The notes under the pieces: model-generated
What the model was told of the DNA's origin: nothing
Database searches by the model: none
The model's input: the letters and a program-made list of their open reading frames with translations, nothing else
Assembly (NCBI GenBank): GCA_016713875.1
Contig: JADJOI010000003.1
Location: 2,914,001-2,978,000 of the forward strand
Direction: 5' to 3'
DNA from: Flavobacteriales bacterium
GTDB lineage: Bacteria > Bacteroidota > Bacteroidia > Flavobacteriales_F > PHOS-HE28
Length of the DNA stretch: 64,000 bases
Position numbers and translations under genes: made by a program
In this document: positions 1-8,164 of the stretch, piece by piece
Numbering within the stretch: position 1 is the stretch's first letter
How the letters are laid out: each line of letters opens with the position of its first letter

Positions 1-2
1 AT

Positions 3-176
3 CGATGGGGAAGCGTGCTCTTCTCGACCAACGATGCCTTGGTGGGTTGGAACGGCAGGCACATGAACGCGGGTGGCGAGTTGCCGACAGGGCCTTATGC
101 ATGGCGCATGGTGTACCACAGCGACCACACGGCCGGAGCCACCGAGATGAACGGGCTGGTCACGTTGCTGCGGTGA
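3..176 (+). CDS. Gliding-motility C-terminal (CHU_C) domain protein, 3' end only
   Basis: The gene is cut by the left edge of the window; only the last 57 codons are present, ending at TGA 174-176. The visible tail has the hallmarks of the CHU_C / gliding motility-associated C-terminal domain: RWG near the start, GWNGRHMNAGGELPTGPYAW in the middle, and a GLVTLLR end. In known members this domain directs large, often adhesin-like proteins through the type IX secretion system to the cell surface. The upstream domains are outside the window, so the function of the whole protein cannot be stated. The tail contrasts with the type-A sorting domains of the other exported proteins here. Confidence 0.85.
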   Translation, partial: RWGSVLFSTNDALVGWNGRHMNAGGELPTGPYAWRMVYHSDHTAGATEMNGLVTLLR

Positions 177-360
177 TGGGCAATGGACTCGCCTTCCATA
201 GAACGGATCCGCTGCGGTCGCATGCTCAGGAGATCCCGTCCCTCGAAGGGAGATCGCCATAGCGGCCTTGCGGGCCGCCTCGCGAAGGCGATCCGGAGGG
301 GTGAGGGCCACGGTCCGGTCAGTTCCAACCCGTCGTCGCGGGCCGGGCACTGCCGGAATG

Positions 361-510
361 AAATCCCCTCCTGCGCGTGGAACGCACCACGCGCCGGGCA
401 AGGAGGGGCTGGGGGAGGTGGCCCCTCAGGCACGCCAGTTCCCGAAGGGTCGAAACCTCCCCGGTCCCCTCCTTGTGCCGAGCGAGCGATCGCTGCTCAG
501 GAGGGGGCTT
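361..510. repeat. Nested inverted-repeat (MITE-like or extragenic palindromic) element
   Basis: The inner arms are 399-419 and 455-475. The right arm, reverse-complemented, matches the left over 21 bases with few mismatches (core CAAGGAGGGG). An outer pair, AATCCCCTCCTG (362-373) and CAGGAGGGGGCTT (498-510), surrounds it. Similar G-rich palindromes are scattered in environmental Bacteroidota genomes. No transposase is nearby. Whether it is mobile, a transcript-end structure or inert is not visible from one copy. Confidence 0.6.
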
Positions 511-610
511 GATCGCATGAGATCTATCCGTCCCTGGTAAAAACCGAGCGCGGGGTGAGGTCGCTGAACCGGATAGGCACTCGCTCGTTCGTGGTCCAGC
601 ACCCGAGCCG

Positions 611-662
611 CCGCCACTTGCTCGCTGTCCGCGCCAGTTGCTCGGCCGACCGCGCCAGTTGC
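611..662 (+). repeat. Short tandem repeat, three copies, 20-base period
   Basis: The 12-base core CGCCASTTGCTC recurs at 611, 631 and 651 with diverged 8-base linkers. It lies in non-coding sequence and could be an array of protein-binding sites or a remnant repeat. Confidence 0.5.
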
Positions 663-939
663 TCAAGCGTCAACTCTAAGCTGAAGGATGGTGGATAGCC
701 TTGAGATACGGATCCCGGCCATCGTGCCCAACACTGAAGGACGTCGTGAGGTCATCGCAGGGGGGCGCGACCCAAGCGCATCGACCAGTTCCATCCGGAG
801 CTGCTGCACATCGGATACCTCCGACCATTCTGCGGCTGGCTCACGCGAACCGCCGCCGCTGTTCCCCAAAGGGAATGTCACTGGATGATAACCCGACGAC
901 GAGCCGTGGAATACACCCTTCGATCAACACCACTGAACC

Positions 940-2862
940 ATGCGCTACAACTCCTCCCGCACCTTGATCCCGCTTCTTGCCATCGCTTACACCCCACAGC
1001 TGGTGAGCGCGCAATACGAGGACGACGCACGATACGAGATCCACGCACCGAGCCCCCAGGCCACGATCGAGGTAGCGAACGCGGCGGTCGTATCGCCCGT
1101 CCACCAAACCCCTCCGGCGTGTGTCGTCCTTCCGGCCGCTCCGGCCCCTGCGAACGGTGGCAACTACTCCCTTCAGTTCCTGGGTGGCATCAATCCCAAG
1201 GACCCCGTGCTGGATTCCATCAAGCAGGTGAAGAACGCCCTGACCGCGGATGCAGGGGCGACGGACCACCGGAGCGGAGGCTTCGGCGGGGTGAAGGCCG
1301 ATACACCCGACCTCGGCTACAGCTTCGATTCCAATACGCAATCCTACTCATGGCCCATGGACAACAGCCTGGCCATTTCGGACCAGGATGTCATCGTGGC
1401 CGCGAGCAATGGCGGAGTGATGATCCATCGATATGATGGCACACTGCTGGCCTCCTACGACTGGACGCAGTTCGCAGGAGAGCCCTGTTTCGACCCGAGA
1501 GTGTTCTATGATGCCGTGGACAATAGGTTCGTAATGGTCGCCCTGCATGGGAACACGCCCGCAACGTCGAAGCTCAAGGTCATGTTCTCCCCTTCGATCG
1601 ACCCCGTGCAACCCTGGTACATCTACGACATCACCGCGGCCAGCGTGGCCAACTACATCGGTACAGGGAAGTGGTTCGACTACCCCACCCTGGGAATATC
1701 CGAAGATGAAGTGTTCGTTTCGGTGGATGTGCGCAACAGCGGCTTCGTGGAGAACGTGGTCTTCCAGATGGACCACTCGGACGGGTATGCAGGCAGCCCC
1801 ATGAACTGGGTGATCTGGACGGGGATCTCGAACAGTCCCTTTTCGACCTACCACCTCACCGCCGCCCCTAACGGCTGGTCAGGCCGCATGAGCAAAGGGC
1901 AGTACTTCGTGCTCTCCGCATCAGGCGGAGGCAGCAGCGTCCGCATCTTCAGGATAACCGAGAAGATCGGCAACGATCCGGTGATGAACAGCTGGACCGT
2001 GGGCACCTCCGCGTACTCGGTGCCGGCGGATGCGCACATGCCCGGAACGGCCAAACGCCTGGACATCGGATCATGCGCCGTACGGGGAGCATACTACCTG
2101 AGCGGCTATCTGCACATGGTGCTCAGCACGGAGAATTCCGCTTCGGTGGCCAAGATCCGCTATGTACGCGTGGCCACCTCCGGCTGGACCGCGCAGAGCA
2201 GCACGTTCAACTCCTCTGCGGACAATTACCTGGCGTATCCCACGGTGATCCCGTACAACAACGCGGACCATGGTGGCGCGAACACCAACGCCATCATCGG
2301 CTTCCTGATCAGCAACAATACCAACAAGTACCCCTCGATCTCGGTGGTCAACTGCGACGAGAACATGACCTGGTCGGGTTCGATCGGCGTTCGTTCAGGG
2401 ACCACCTACATCGACTACACCACGGACAACACACAGCGCTGGGGGGACTACATCGGCATGTGCCGGGAGCACATCGTGGGGGACGAACCCAGGGTCTGGA
2501 TCGCAGGCGCCTATGCCGTGAGCGGCCATGTGTATCGCGCGCGTATCGCACAGGTAGGCCTGGGCACGGTGACAGGAGTGGATGAACCTGTGGCCAGCAC
2601 ACCCTTTGCGGAAGGAGCGCTGTTCCCGAACCCCGCCCACGGCCTGGTGAACCTCGATCTCGTCTACGACTCGAACGAGCAGTTGGTGGTGGACCTGATG
2701 GCTCCGGACGGCACCATCGTGAAGTCCATCTACCAAGGCATACCCCGCACCGGCCGGAACCGGATCACCTTCGACAGTGCCGACCTGACACCGGGAATGT
2801 ATGTACTCGTGGCCCGCACGACCAGCAGCCTGCTCGGCTCCCACCGGTTCATTGTCCAGTAG
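940..2862 (+). CDS. Secreted protein with type IX sorting domain
   Basis: 640 residues. Residues 1-24 form a signal peptide (hydrophobic LIPLLAIAY, cleavage after LVSA). The C-terminal ~80 residues are a type-A T9SS sorting domain beginning at the FPNP motif (562-565) and ending in a short beta-rich tail. The central part has lines such as FDPRVFYDAVDNRFVM followed by a WYIYDIT segment. The N-terminal half of the P-domain protein at 18053-21139 has the same arrangement (IVLYDALADRWLMSEF, then WYAYSF), so the two are likely distant homologues sharing a propeller-like domain. The protein is predicted to cross the outer membrane by T9SS and be surface-anchored or released. The activity is unknown and no catalytic motif was recognised. 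Confidence 0.85.
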   Translation: MRYNSSRTLIPLLAIAYTPQLVSAQYEDDARYEIHAPSPQATIEVANAAVVSPVHQTPPACVVLPAAPAPANGGNYSLQFLGGINPKDPVLDSIKQVKNALTADAGATDHRSGGFGGVKADTPDLGYSFDSNTQSYSWPMDNSLAISDQDVIVAASNGGVMIHRYDGTLLASYDWTQFAGEPCFDPRVFYDAVDNRFVMVALHGNTPATSKLKVMFSPSIDPVQPWYIYDITAASVANYIGTGKWFDYPTLGISEDEVFVSVDVRNSGFVENVVFQMDHSDGYAGSPMNWVIWTGISNSPFSTYHLTAAPNGWSGRMSKGQYFVLSASGGGSSVRIFRITEKIGNDPVMNSWTVGTSAYSVPADAHMPGTAKRLDIGSCAVRGAYYLSGYLHMVLSTENSASVAKIRYVRVATSGWTAQSSTFNSSADNYLAYPTVIPYNNADHGGANTNAIIGFLISNNTNKYPSISVVNCDENMTWSGSIGVRSGTTYIDYTTDNTQRWGDYIGMCREHIVGDEPRVWIAGAYAVSGHVYRARIAQVGLGTVTGVDEPVASTPFAEGALFPNPAHGLVNLDLVYDSNEQLVVDLMAPDGTIVKSIYQGIPRTGRNRITFDSADLTPGMYVLVARTTSSLLGSHRFIVQ

Positions 2863-2903
2863 CCCCGTCTCCCGTGTGCTCGGAGCGGGATCGTGACCGC
2901 GCG

Positions 2904-3086
2904 ATGAGCGGTTCCTACGACCACATCGGCGCGAAACACGGCCCCGAGTATGAGCTGGAGGCCCTGCTCGCGGGCGAAGGCACGGTGGTGGTGGGCCTGC
3001 GCAACCAGGTGATCGCCAGCACGCCGCGCTTCACCCCGCGGGCCCTGATGCTGCGCATCACCGGCCACCTGAGCAGCGCGCACTGA
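2904..3086 (+). CDS. Small hypothetical ORF or gene remnant
   Basis: 60 codons starting MSGSYDHIGAK. The translation (ELEALLAGEGTVVVGLRNQV in the middle) looks more protein-like than the arginine-rich shadow frames nearby. It has no signal peptide or membrane segment. It begins 42 bases after the stop of the preceding gene and could be a co-transcribed small protein or a decayed 3' fragment of a larger gene. The family was not recognised. Confidence 0.3.
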   Translation: MSGSYDHIGAKHGPEYELEALLAGEGTVVVGLRNQVIASTPRFTPRALMLRITGHLSSAH

Positions 3087-3262
3087 ACCGAACGGGCACT
3101 TGGGCGTTCCCTGTGGCGAACCGTCCCAGCGCCGTGCCGCTCGCGAACTTCGGTCCGGGCGTAGGGCGCTTCGTGCTCTTCGTCGCTGGTATTCGGGATC
3201 CGCCGTACGGCGGATGATCCCCTTCCTCCGGACATCGAAGAGCGCGGAGTTCTGAGGGGGTT

Positions 3263-3294
3263 CACCGCAAAGACGCTAAGAGCGCCAAGGCGCA
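3263..3294 (+). repeat. Dispersed motif copy (CCGCAAAGACGC type)
   Basis: A stretch reading CACCGCAAAGACGCTAAG and then GCGCCAAGGCGC. A near-identical string lies at 16471-16500 and a related one, in reverse orientation, at about 6110-6138. All three are in spacers, which points to a dispersed non-coding repeat rather than coding sequence. Confidence 0.5.
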
Positions 3295-3308
3295 GGCCTT
3301 CACTCTGA

Positions 3309-5819
3309 TCACTCCCTGATCACCGTTGTGCGGAAAAGAATGCCGCCATGCATATCCATTACCTGCACATTGTACACCCCTGCCGCAAGCGGGGTCAGAT
3401 CAAGCTCCATGGCGGCAGGCATGGTCAGTACGACGGCCCCGCGCAGATCGATCACCCGCATGGTACGTGCAGCGGGTGGCACACCGGTGAAGCGGATCGG
3501 CCCCTCAGTGGGGTTCGGGAATATGGTTTGTGGACTGGTGCCGGTGTGCGGCAGGCTTGCGATCAGCGTATCACCATTCACGCGGGCGATGCGGTTGCGT
3601 CCAAAACCGTTGTATTGAGTGAACCCTCCCCCGATGATGACCTTACTATCTGGCTGCAGAGTGATGGTGTGCACAGGACCGCTAGCCCCTGAGCCCGGGT
3701 CATACGTGGTATCCAAACTTCCGTCCGGCTCCAGTCGGGCGATGCGGTTCCGCGATGTGCCATCGTAAGTGGTGAAGTCACCTCCAATAAGGATCCTTCC
3801 ATCGGGCTGCAGGACGACTGTCCGGACAACAAGGTCCGCACCCGTTCCTGGATCAAAGGTGGTATCCAAACTGCCATCGGCATTGAGCCGGGCGATGTGG
3901 TTGCGCGGCATGCCATCGTATTGATCGAACCAACCCCCTATGATGATCTTACCGTCCTGCTGCAAGGCGGCAATGAGGACAGTGCCATGCGCGCCTGTTC
4001 CCGGATCGAATGAAGCATCCAAAGCCCCGTTGGGGCTGAGCCGTGCGATGTGACTGCGCCACGTACCGTTATACATGAAGAACGACCCTCCAATAATGAC
4101 CTTCCCGTCCGTTTGCAAGGCGGTAGTGTGGATCTCGTAGTTCGAACCCGACCCAGGGTTGAAAGCATGGTCCAAACTGCCATCGGCGTTCAGGCGGGCG
4201 ATATGGCCGCGAGCGGACCCGTTGAACGAAGTGAAACTTCCACCGATGATGATCCCGCCGTCGGGCTGCAGCGCCGAGGTGTAGACGCTGCTGGGCGCAC
4301 CACCACCCGGATCGAAGAGCGTATCCAAACTGCCATCGGCGTTCAGGCGGGCGATATGACCGCAAGCGGACCCGTTGAACAAAGTGAATTCACCCCCGAT
4401 GAAGATCTTTCCATCCGGCTGCAGTGTGGTTGTGTGGATCCCGTAGTTCGCACCAGTGCCAGGGTGGAAGGTGCTATCCAAAGCACCATTGGTGCCTAGG
4501 CGCGCGATGGAATTGTGCCAAGTGCCGTTGTAGGAGGTGAACGCCCCTCCGATCACGATCCTGCCGTCGGGTTGTAAAGCGGTGGTGTAGAGGTCGTTGT
4601 TCGCTCCTGTTCCAGGATTGAATGTGCCATCCAAGGCACCATCCGCCTGGAGTCGTGCGATACGATTACGCCCTGTGCCATTGTACAATGTAAAGTCTCC
4701 CCCAGTGATGATCCTGCCATCAGACCGCAAGGCGGAGGACCGGACCGCAGTGCTCAAGGTGGCCCCTGTTCCGGGGTCGAAGGAGATATCCAAACTGCCA
4801 TCGGCTTGTAGCCGGGCAATGCCTTTGCGAGGCGCACCGCCATACGAAAAGAAGTATCCACCGATGATGATCCTGCCATCGGGTTGCAGTACAGTGGTCA
4901 GAACACTGGCGTCCGCCCCTGTACCGGGGTTGAAGCTGGTATCCAAACTGCCATCGGTATGGAGCCGTGCAACGTGACCTCGCGACGCACCGTTGTAGGA
5001 AGTGAACCATCCCACAATGATGATCCTACCGTCGGGCTGCACAGCGGCATCTTCCACGGGATGGTCCGTCCCTGCACCGGGGTTGAAAAGCGTATCCAAG
5101 GTGCCGTCGGCATTGAGCCGGGCTATACGGTTACGCCCAGTTCCGTTGTACGAAGTGAAGTAACCCCCAATAATGATCTTCCCATCGGGTTGCAGGGTGG
5201 TGGCGTCAACACTGTTGCCCGCACCCGATCCCGGGTCAAAGGACGCGTCCAAACTGCCATCCGCTTGGAGCCGCGCGATGCGGTTGCGTCCAACACCCTC
5301 GTACGTGGTGAACCACCCCCCGATGATGATCTTCCCATCGGGTCGCAGGGCGGCAGTTAGAATAGGACCGTCCGCTCCCGCTCCTGGATCGAACGAGGTA
5401 TCCAGGCTGCCATCCGGATGGAGACGGGCGATATAGTTGCGCGCTACTCCGTTGAACGATGTGAAGTCCCCAGCGATGATGACCTTGCCGTCGGGCTGTA
5501 TGAGCGTGGTGTTCACGAAGTCGTCCGCCCCGGAACCAGGGTTGAACGTGGTGTCCAAGCTGCCATCGGGATGAAGCCGGGCAATATGGCCCAGCAACGT
5601 TCCATTGTAGGAAGTGAACTCGCCTCCGACAATGATCCTTCCATCAGGTTGCAGGTTGATGGTCTTCACTCGACCGTCGGCACCATCCCCATTACCAAAG
5701 CCGATATCCGCAGGGTTGAACGTCGTGTCGTTGGTGCCGGACTGGGCTACACTTGTCCCTGGTGCCAGCATACGAATGAGCACGGTGCCGAGAATGGCTA
5801 TCGTGCGGATCAGTGACAT
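3309..5819 (-). CDS. Delta-60 repeat surface protein with T9SS sorting domain
   Basis: 836 residues. The start was chosen at 5819 because it begins a good signal peptide (MSLIRTIAILGTVLI, cleavage near SVAQS); an in-frame ATG lies further upstream at 5885. The body is 13 tandem units of 51-53 residues with the pattern DGSLDTTFDPGTGA, then QPDGKIIIGG, FT.YNG and RNRIARL. This is the delta-60 / beta-propeller-type repeat family. They follow a capping half-unit (FNPADIGFGNGDGA). A type-A T9SS domain starts at FPNP about 70 residues from the end. The DNA shows matching ~153-base periodicity. A paralogue with the same cap lies at 53524-55872. It is predicted to be cell-surface; the ligand or role is unknown. 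Confidence 0.88.
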   Translation of the reverse strand: MSLIRTIAILGTVLIRMLAPGTSVAQSGTNDTTFNPADIGFGNGDGADGRVKTINLQPDGRIIVGGEFTSYNGTLLGHIARLHPDGSLDTTFNPGSGADDFVNTTLIQPDGKVIIAGDFTSFNGVARNYIARLHPDGSLDTSFDPGAGADGPILTAALRPDGKIIIGGWFTTYEGVGRNRIARLQADGSLDASFDPGSGAGNSVDATTLQPDGKIIIGGYFTSYNGTGRNRIARLNADGTLDTLFNPGAGTDHPVEDAAVQPDGRIIIVGWFTSYNGASRGHVARLHTDGSLDTSFNPGTGADASVLTTVLQPDGRIIIGGYFFSYGGAPRKGIARLQADGSLDISFDPGTGATLSTAVRSSALRSDGRIITGGDFTLYNGTGRNRIARLQADGALDGTFNPGTGANNDLYTTALQPDGRIVIGGAFTSYNGTWHNSIARLGTNGALDSTFHPGTGANYGIHTTTLQPDGKIFIGGEFTLFNGSACGHIARLNADGSLDTLFDPGGGAPSSVYTSALQPDGGIIIGGSFTSFNGSARGHIARLNADGSLDHAFNPGSGSNYEIHTTALQTDGKVIIGGSFFMYNGTWRSHIARLSPNGALDASFDPGTGAHGTVLIAALQQDGKIIIGGWFDQYDGMPRNHIARLNADGSLDTTFDPGTGADLVVRTVVLQPDGRILIGGDFTTYDGTSRNRIARLEPDGSLDTTYDPGSGASGPVHTITLQPDSKVIIGGGFTQYNGFGRNRIARVNGDTLIASLPHTGTSPQTIFPNPTEGPIRFTGVPPAARTMRVIDLRGAVVLTMPAAMELDLTPLAAGVYNVQVMDMHGGILFRTTVIRE

Positions 5820-5988
5820 GCTGGTAAGGTATGGATCGACATGCCGAATTACCGAAAGCGCGACCAACGGTGCCATGCCGAACATGAATTCTCCTTGGCC
5901 GGTGGCCGGTCCTGGTTCAGCTCGGACACGCTAGATCGTCAAAACCCGGCCGAGGTGCCAGGGTTTCACCTGGTGAGCGAAGGCTGAG

Positions 5989-6025
5989 CGGCCTATCACC
6001 CTGAACCTGTCGAAGGGTTAGGCCG
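5989..6025. repeat. Hairpin with GAACCTGTCGAAGGG motif
   Basis: Arms CGGCCTA (5989-5995) and TAGGCCG (6019-6025) extend inward with CCCT/AGGG around the string CTGAACCTGTCGAAGGG. This string is a widely dispersed intergenic motif in environmental genomes. It lies in the 331-base gap between the divergent delta-60 gene and the ArsC-like gene, where no gene was found. Confidence 0.45.
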
Positions 6026-6150
6026 AGTTACCCATTCCAGGGCCCTGCAGTAGGCCGTTGAACCGCAAGCCATGCCCCGCACCGCCCGATTACTCCAATC
6101 CTCCGAACATTCTTCGCGTCCTTCGCGTCTCTTCCGGCGAACCGACCCCC

Positions 6151-6507
6151 ATGAAGATCTACCACCTCGCCAACTGCGGCACCTGCCAGCGCATCCTGAA
6201 GGAGGTGCCCAAGCTCAAGCGCTTCGCCCTACAGGACATCAAGACGGAAGCGATCACACCGGCACAGCTCGACGCGCTGAAGAAGATGACCGGCAGTTAC
6301 GAGGCGCTCTTCAGTCGCGTGGCCCTGAAGTACCGCGCGCTCGGCCTGAACACGATGACGCTCACCGAGAAGGACTACCGCAGATACATCCTGCAGGAGT
6401 ACACCTTCCTGAAGCGGCCGGTGGTGGTGATCGGCGACCAGCTCTTCATCGGCAACGCGCCGAAGACCGTGAAGGCGATGGTGGAGGCGACGGCGAAGGC
6501 GAAGTAG
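6151..6507 (+). CDS. ArsC/Spx-family protein (arsenate reductase-like)
   Basis: 118 residues, starting MKIYHLANCGTCQRIL, which is the normal N-terminus of this family; an in-frame ATG 31 codons upstream adds an unlikely extension. The thioredoxin fold carries CGTC (residues 9-12), so both cysteines of a CxxC pair are present. Other family features are YEALFSRVALKYR and LKRPVVVIGD near the C-terminus. ArsC-family proteins reduce arsenate with glutaredoxin or thioredoxin, but many Bacteroidota members are uncharacterised and Spx relatives are redox regulators. No ars operon is adjacent, so arsenate resistance is only one possibility. The gene sits 76 bases upstream of rpoN. Confidence 0.85.
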   Translation: MKIYHLANCGTCQRILKEVPKLKRFALQDIKTEAITPAQLDALKKMTGSYEALFSRVALKYRALGLNTMTLTEKDYRRYILQEYTFLKRPVVVIGDQLFIGNAPKTVKAMVEATAKAK

Positions 6508-6568
6508 GCGGGGCGCAAGGCGGCGGCGAAGTGGACGGGCGGGTGCGGCCAACGCCCGGGCCCTCCTG

Positions 6569-6576
6569 TACTTTTG
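6569..6576 (+). promoter_or_regulatory. Bacteroidota -7 promoter box (TACTTTTG) for rpoN
   Basis: Exact match to TAnnTTTG, ending 7 bases before the rpoN ATG. No good TTG -33 element was found at the expected distance. The position implies a very short or absent 5' leader. Confidence 0.5.
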
Positions 6577-6583
6577 CCCCGCG

Positions 6584-8059
6584 ATGTTGAAGCAAGGCCT
6601 TTTCCAGAAGCTGCAGCAGAAGCTGAGCCCCCAGCAGATCCAGCTGATGAAGCTGCTGCAGGTGCCCACCGCCGAGCTGGAGCAGCGCATCAAGCAGGAG
6701 ATCGAGGAGAACCCCGCGCTGGAGGAGGGCGAGGACGGTGCGGACGAGGAGATGCCCACCGAGGAGCAGGCCATCGCTGAGAACGAGGACAGTGGCAGCG
6801 AGGGCGAGGAACAGGGCGCCGACGACCGGGACGAGATCGACCTGAGCGATTACTTCCCGGACGACGACACGCCGGACTACAAGCTGCAGGTGAACAACCG
6901 CAGCGCCGACGATGAGGAGCGGGAGGTGCCGCTGGCCGGGGGCACGTCCTTCCAGGAGGCCTTGATGCAGCAGCTCGCCCTGCGCGACATCGACGAGCGC
7001 ACCGAGCTGCTGGGGCAGCACCTCATCGGCAACCTGGACGAGGACGGCTACCTGCGCCGCGACCTGCCCAGCATCGTCAACGACCTGGCCTTCACGCAGA
7101 ACGTGAGCACCGACCCCGCGGAGCTGGAGCGGGTGTTGCGCGAAGTGCAGGCCCTGGACCCCGCCGGCATCGGCGCGCGCGACCTGCGCGAGTGCCTGCT
7201 GCTGCAGCTGGAGCGGCTCCCGCGTGAGGTGGACAGCATCACCGCCCGCGAGGTGATCGCCAAGCACTTCGAGGCCTTCAGCAAGAAGCACTACGACCGC
7301 ATCGTGGAGCGCATGGAGATCACCGAGGAGGACCTGAAGGCCGCCGTGGACGTGATCGTGCACCTGAACCCCAAGCCCGGCAACACCGCACGCGACACGG
7401 CCAAGCCCACACAGGAGATCGTGCCCGATTTCCAGGTGCTGTCCATCGATGGGCAGCTGGAGCTGACCCTCAACGGGCGCAATGCGCCGGAGCTGCGCAT
7501 CAGCCGGCAGTACCGCGACATGATCGCCGAGTACCAGCGGCACAAGAAGGACAAGGAGCAGCGCGAGGCCCTGCAGTTCATCAAGCAGAAGCTCGACGCG
7601 GCCAAGTGGTTCATCGACGCCATCAAGCAGCGGCAGAACACCCTGCTGGTCACCATGGAGGCCATCATGGAGCACCAGCGCGACTACTTCCTCACCGGCG
7701 ACGAGACCAAGCTGCGGCCCATGATCCTGAAGGACATCGCCGAGAAGGTGCACCTGGACATCAGCACCGTGAGCCGCGTGGCCAACAGCAAGTACGTGCA
7801 GACCAACTACGGCACGCTGCCCCTGAAGTACTTTTTCAGCGAGAGCCTCAGCACCGATAGCGGCGAGGAGGTGAGCACCCGCGAGGTGAAGAAGATCCTG
7901 CAGGACGCCATCGACGCCGAGGAGAAGCGCAAGCCGTTGACGGACGACGAGCTGACCGCACTGCTCAAGGAGAAGGGCTACAACATCGCCCGTCGCACCG
8001 TGGCCAAATACCGCGAGCAGCTCAACATCCCGGTCGCGCGGTTGAGGAAGGAGCTATGA
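6584..8059 (+). CDS. rpoN: RNA polymerase sigma-54 factor
   Basis: 491 residues, a normal length. Region I is the glutamine-rich activator-interaction segment (QKLSPQQIQLMKLLQVP, residues ~12-28). Region II is acidic (about 48-115, runs of D and E). Core-binding and helix-turn-helix regions follow, including HLDISTVSRVANSKYVQT and YGTLPLKYFFSE. The diagnostic RpoN box ARRTVAKYRE is at residues 469-478. It directs RNA polymerase to -24/-12 promoters and needs an AAA+ activator for open-complex formation. No such activator is in the window; an NtrY-like kinase is at 57976-61581. The start is supported by the promoter box at 6569. Confidence 0.97.
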   Translation: MLKQGLFQKLQQKLSPQQIQLMKLLQVPTAELEQRIKQEIEENPALEEGEDGADEEMPTEEQAIAENEDSGSEGEEQGADDRDEIDLSDYFPDDDTPDYKLQVNNRSADDEEREVPLAGGTSFQEALMQQLALRDIDERTELLGQHLIGNLDEDGYLRRDLPSIVNDLAFTQNVSTDPAELERVLREVQALDPAGIGARDLRECLLLQLERLPREVDSITAREVIAKHFEAFSKKHYDRIVERMEITEEDLKAAVDVIVHLNPKPGNTARDTAKPTQEIVPDFQVLSIDGQLELTLNGRNAPELRISRQYRDMIAEYQRHKKDKEQREALQFIKQKLDAAKWFIDAIKQRQNTLLVTMEAIMEHQRDYFLTGDETKLRPMILKDIAEKVHLDISTVSRVANSKYVQTNYGTLPLKYFFSESLSTDSGEEVSTREVKKILQDAIDAEEKRKPLTDDELTALLKEKGYNIARRTVAKYREQLNIPVARLRKEL

Positions 8060-8152
8060 GCGGCGAGTTCCGAGCAGCGAGTGGCGCGTGGAATGCCGCC
8101 CTGAGCAGGGTCAAAGGGCGCATTTCCACTCGCCACTCGGAACTCGCCGCTC
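8058..8152. repeat. Long inverted repeat at the end of rpoN
   Basis: A perfect 17-base inverted repeat pairs 8058-8074 (GAGCGGCGAGTTCCGAG) with 8136-8152. Partial pairing continues inward with GCGAGTGG and TTCCACTCGCCA. The left arm overlaps the last bases of rpoN. It could form a stable hairpin acting as a transcript end or RNA stabiliser, or be an extragenic palindromic repeat. Confidence 0.6.
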
Positions 8153-8164
8153 ACCCCTGACCCC

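Larger units (their letters stand above)
177..939 (+). other. 763-base spacer without a recognisable gene
   Basis: Only short frames with arginine- and proline-rich, low-complexity translations occur on either strand. The stretch holds a nested palindromic element (about 361-510) and three copies of a 20-base unit (about 611-662). No clear promoter box was found directly upstream of the next gene. Confidence 0.6.

Noticed and set aside
3309..5819. The ~153-base periodicity could be mistaken for a CRISPR or satellite array
   Set aside because: The period is in frame and encodes the conserved delta-60 unit, so it is protein repetition, not a DNA array.
6151..8059. A sigma-54 (-24/-12) promoter near rpoN
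   Set aside because: No GG-N10-GC pattern with the right flanks stood out; single GG/GC pairs are uninformative in such G+C-rich DNA.
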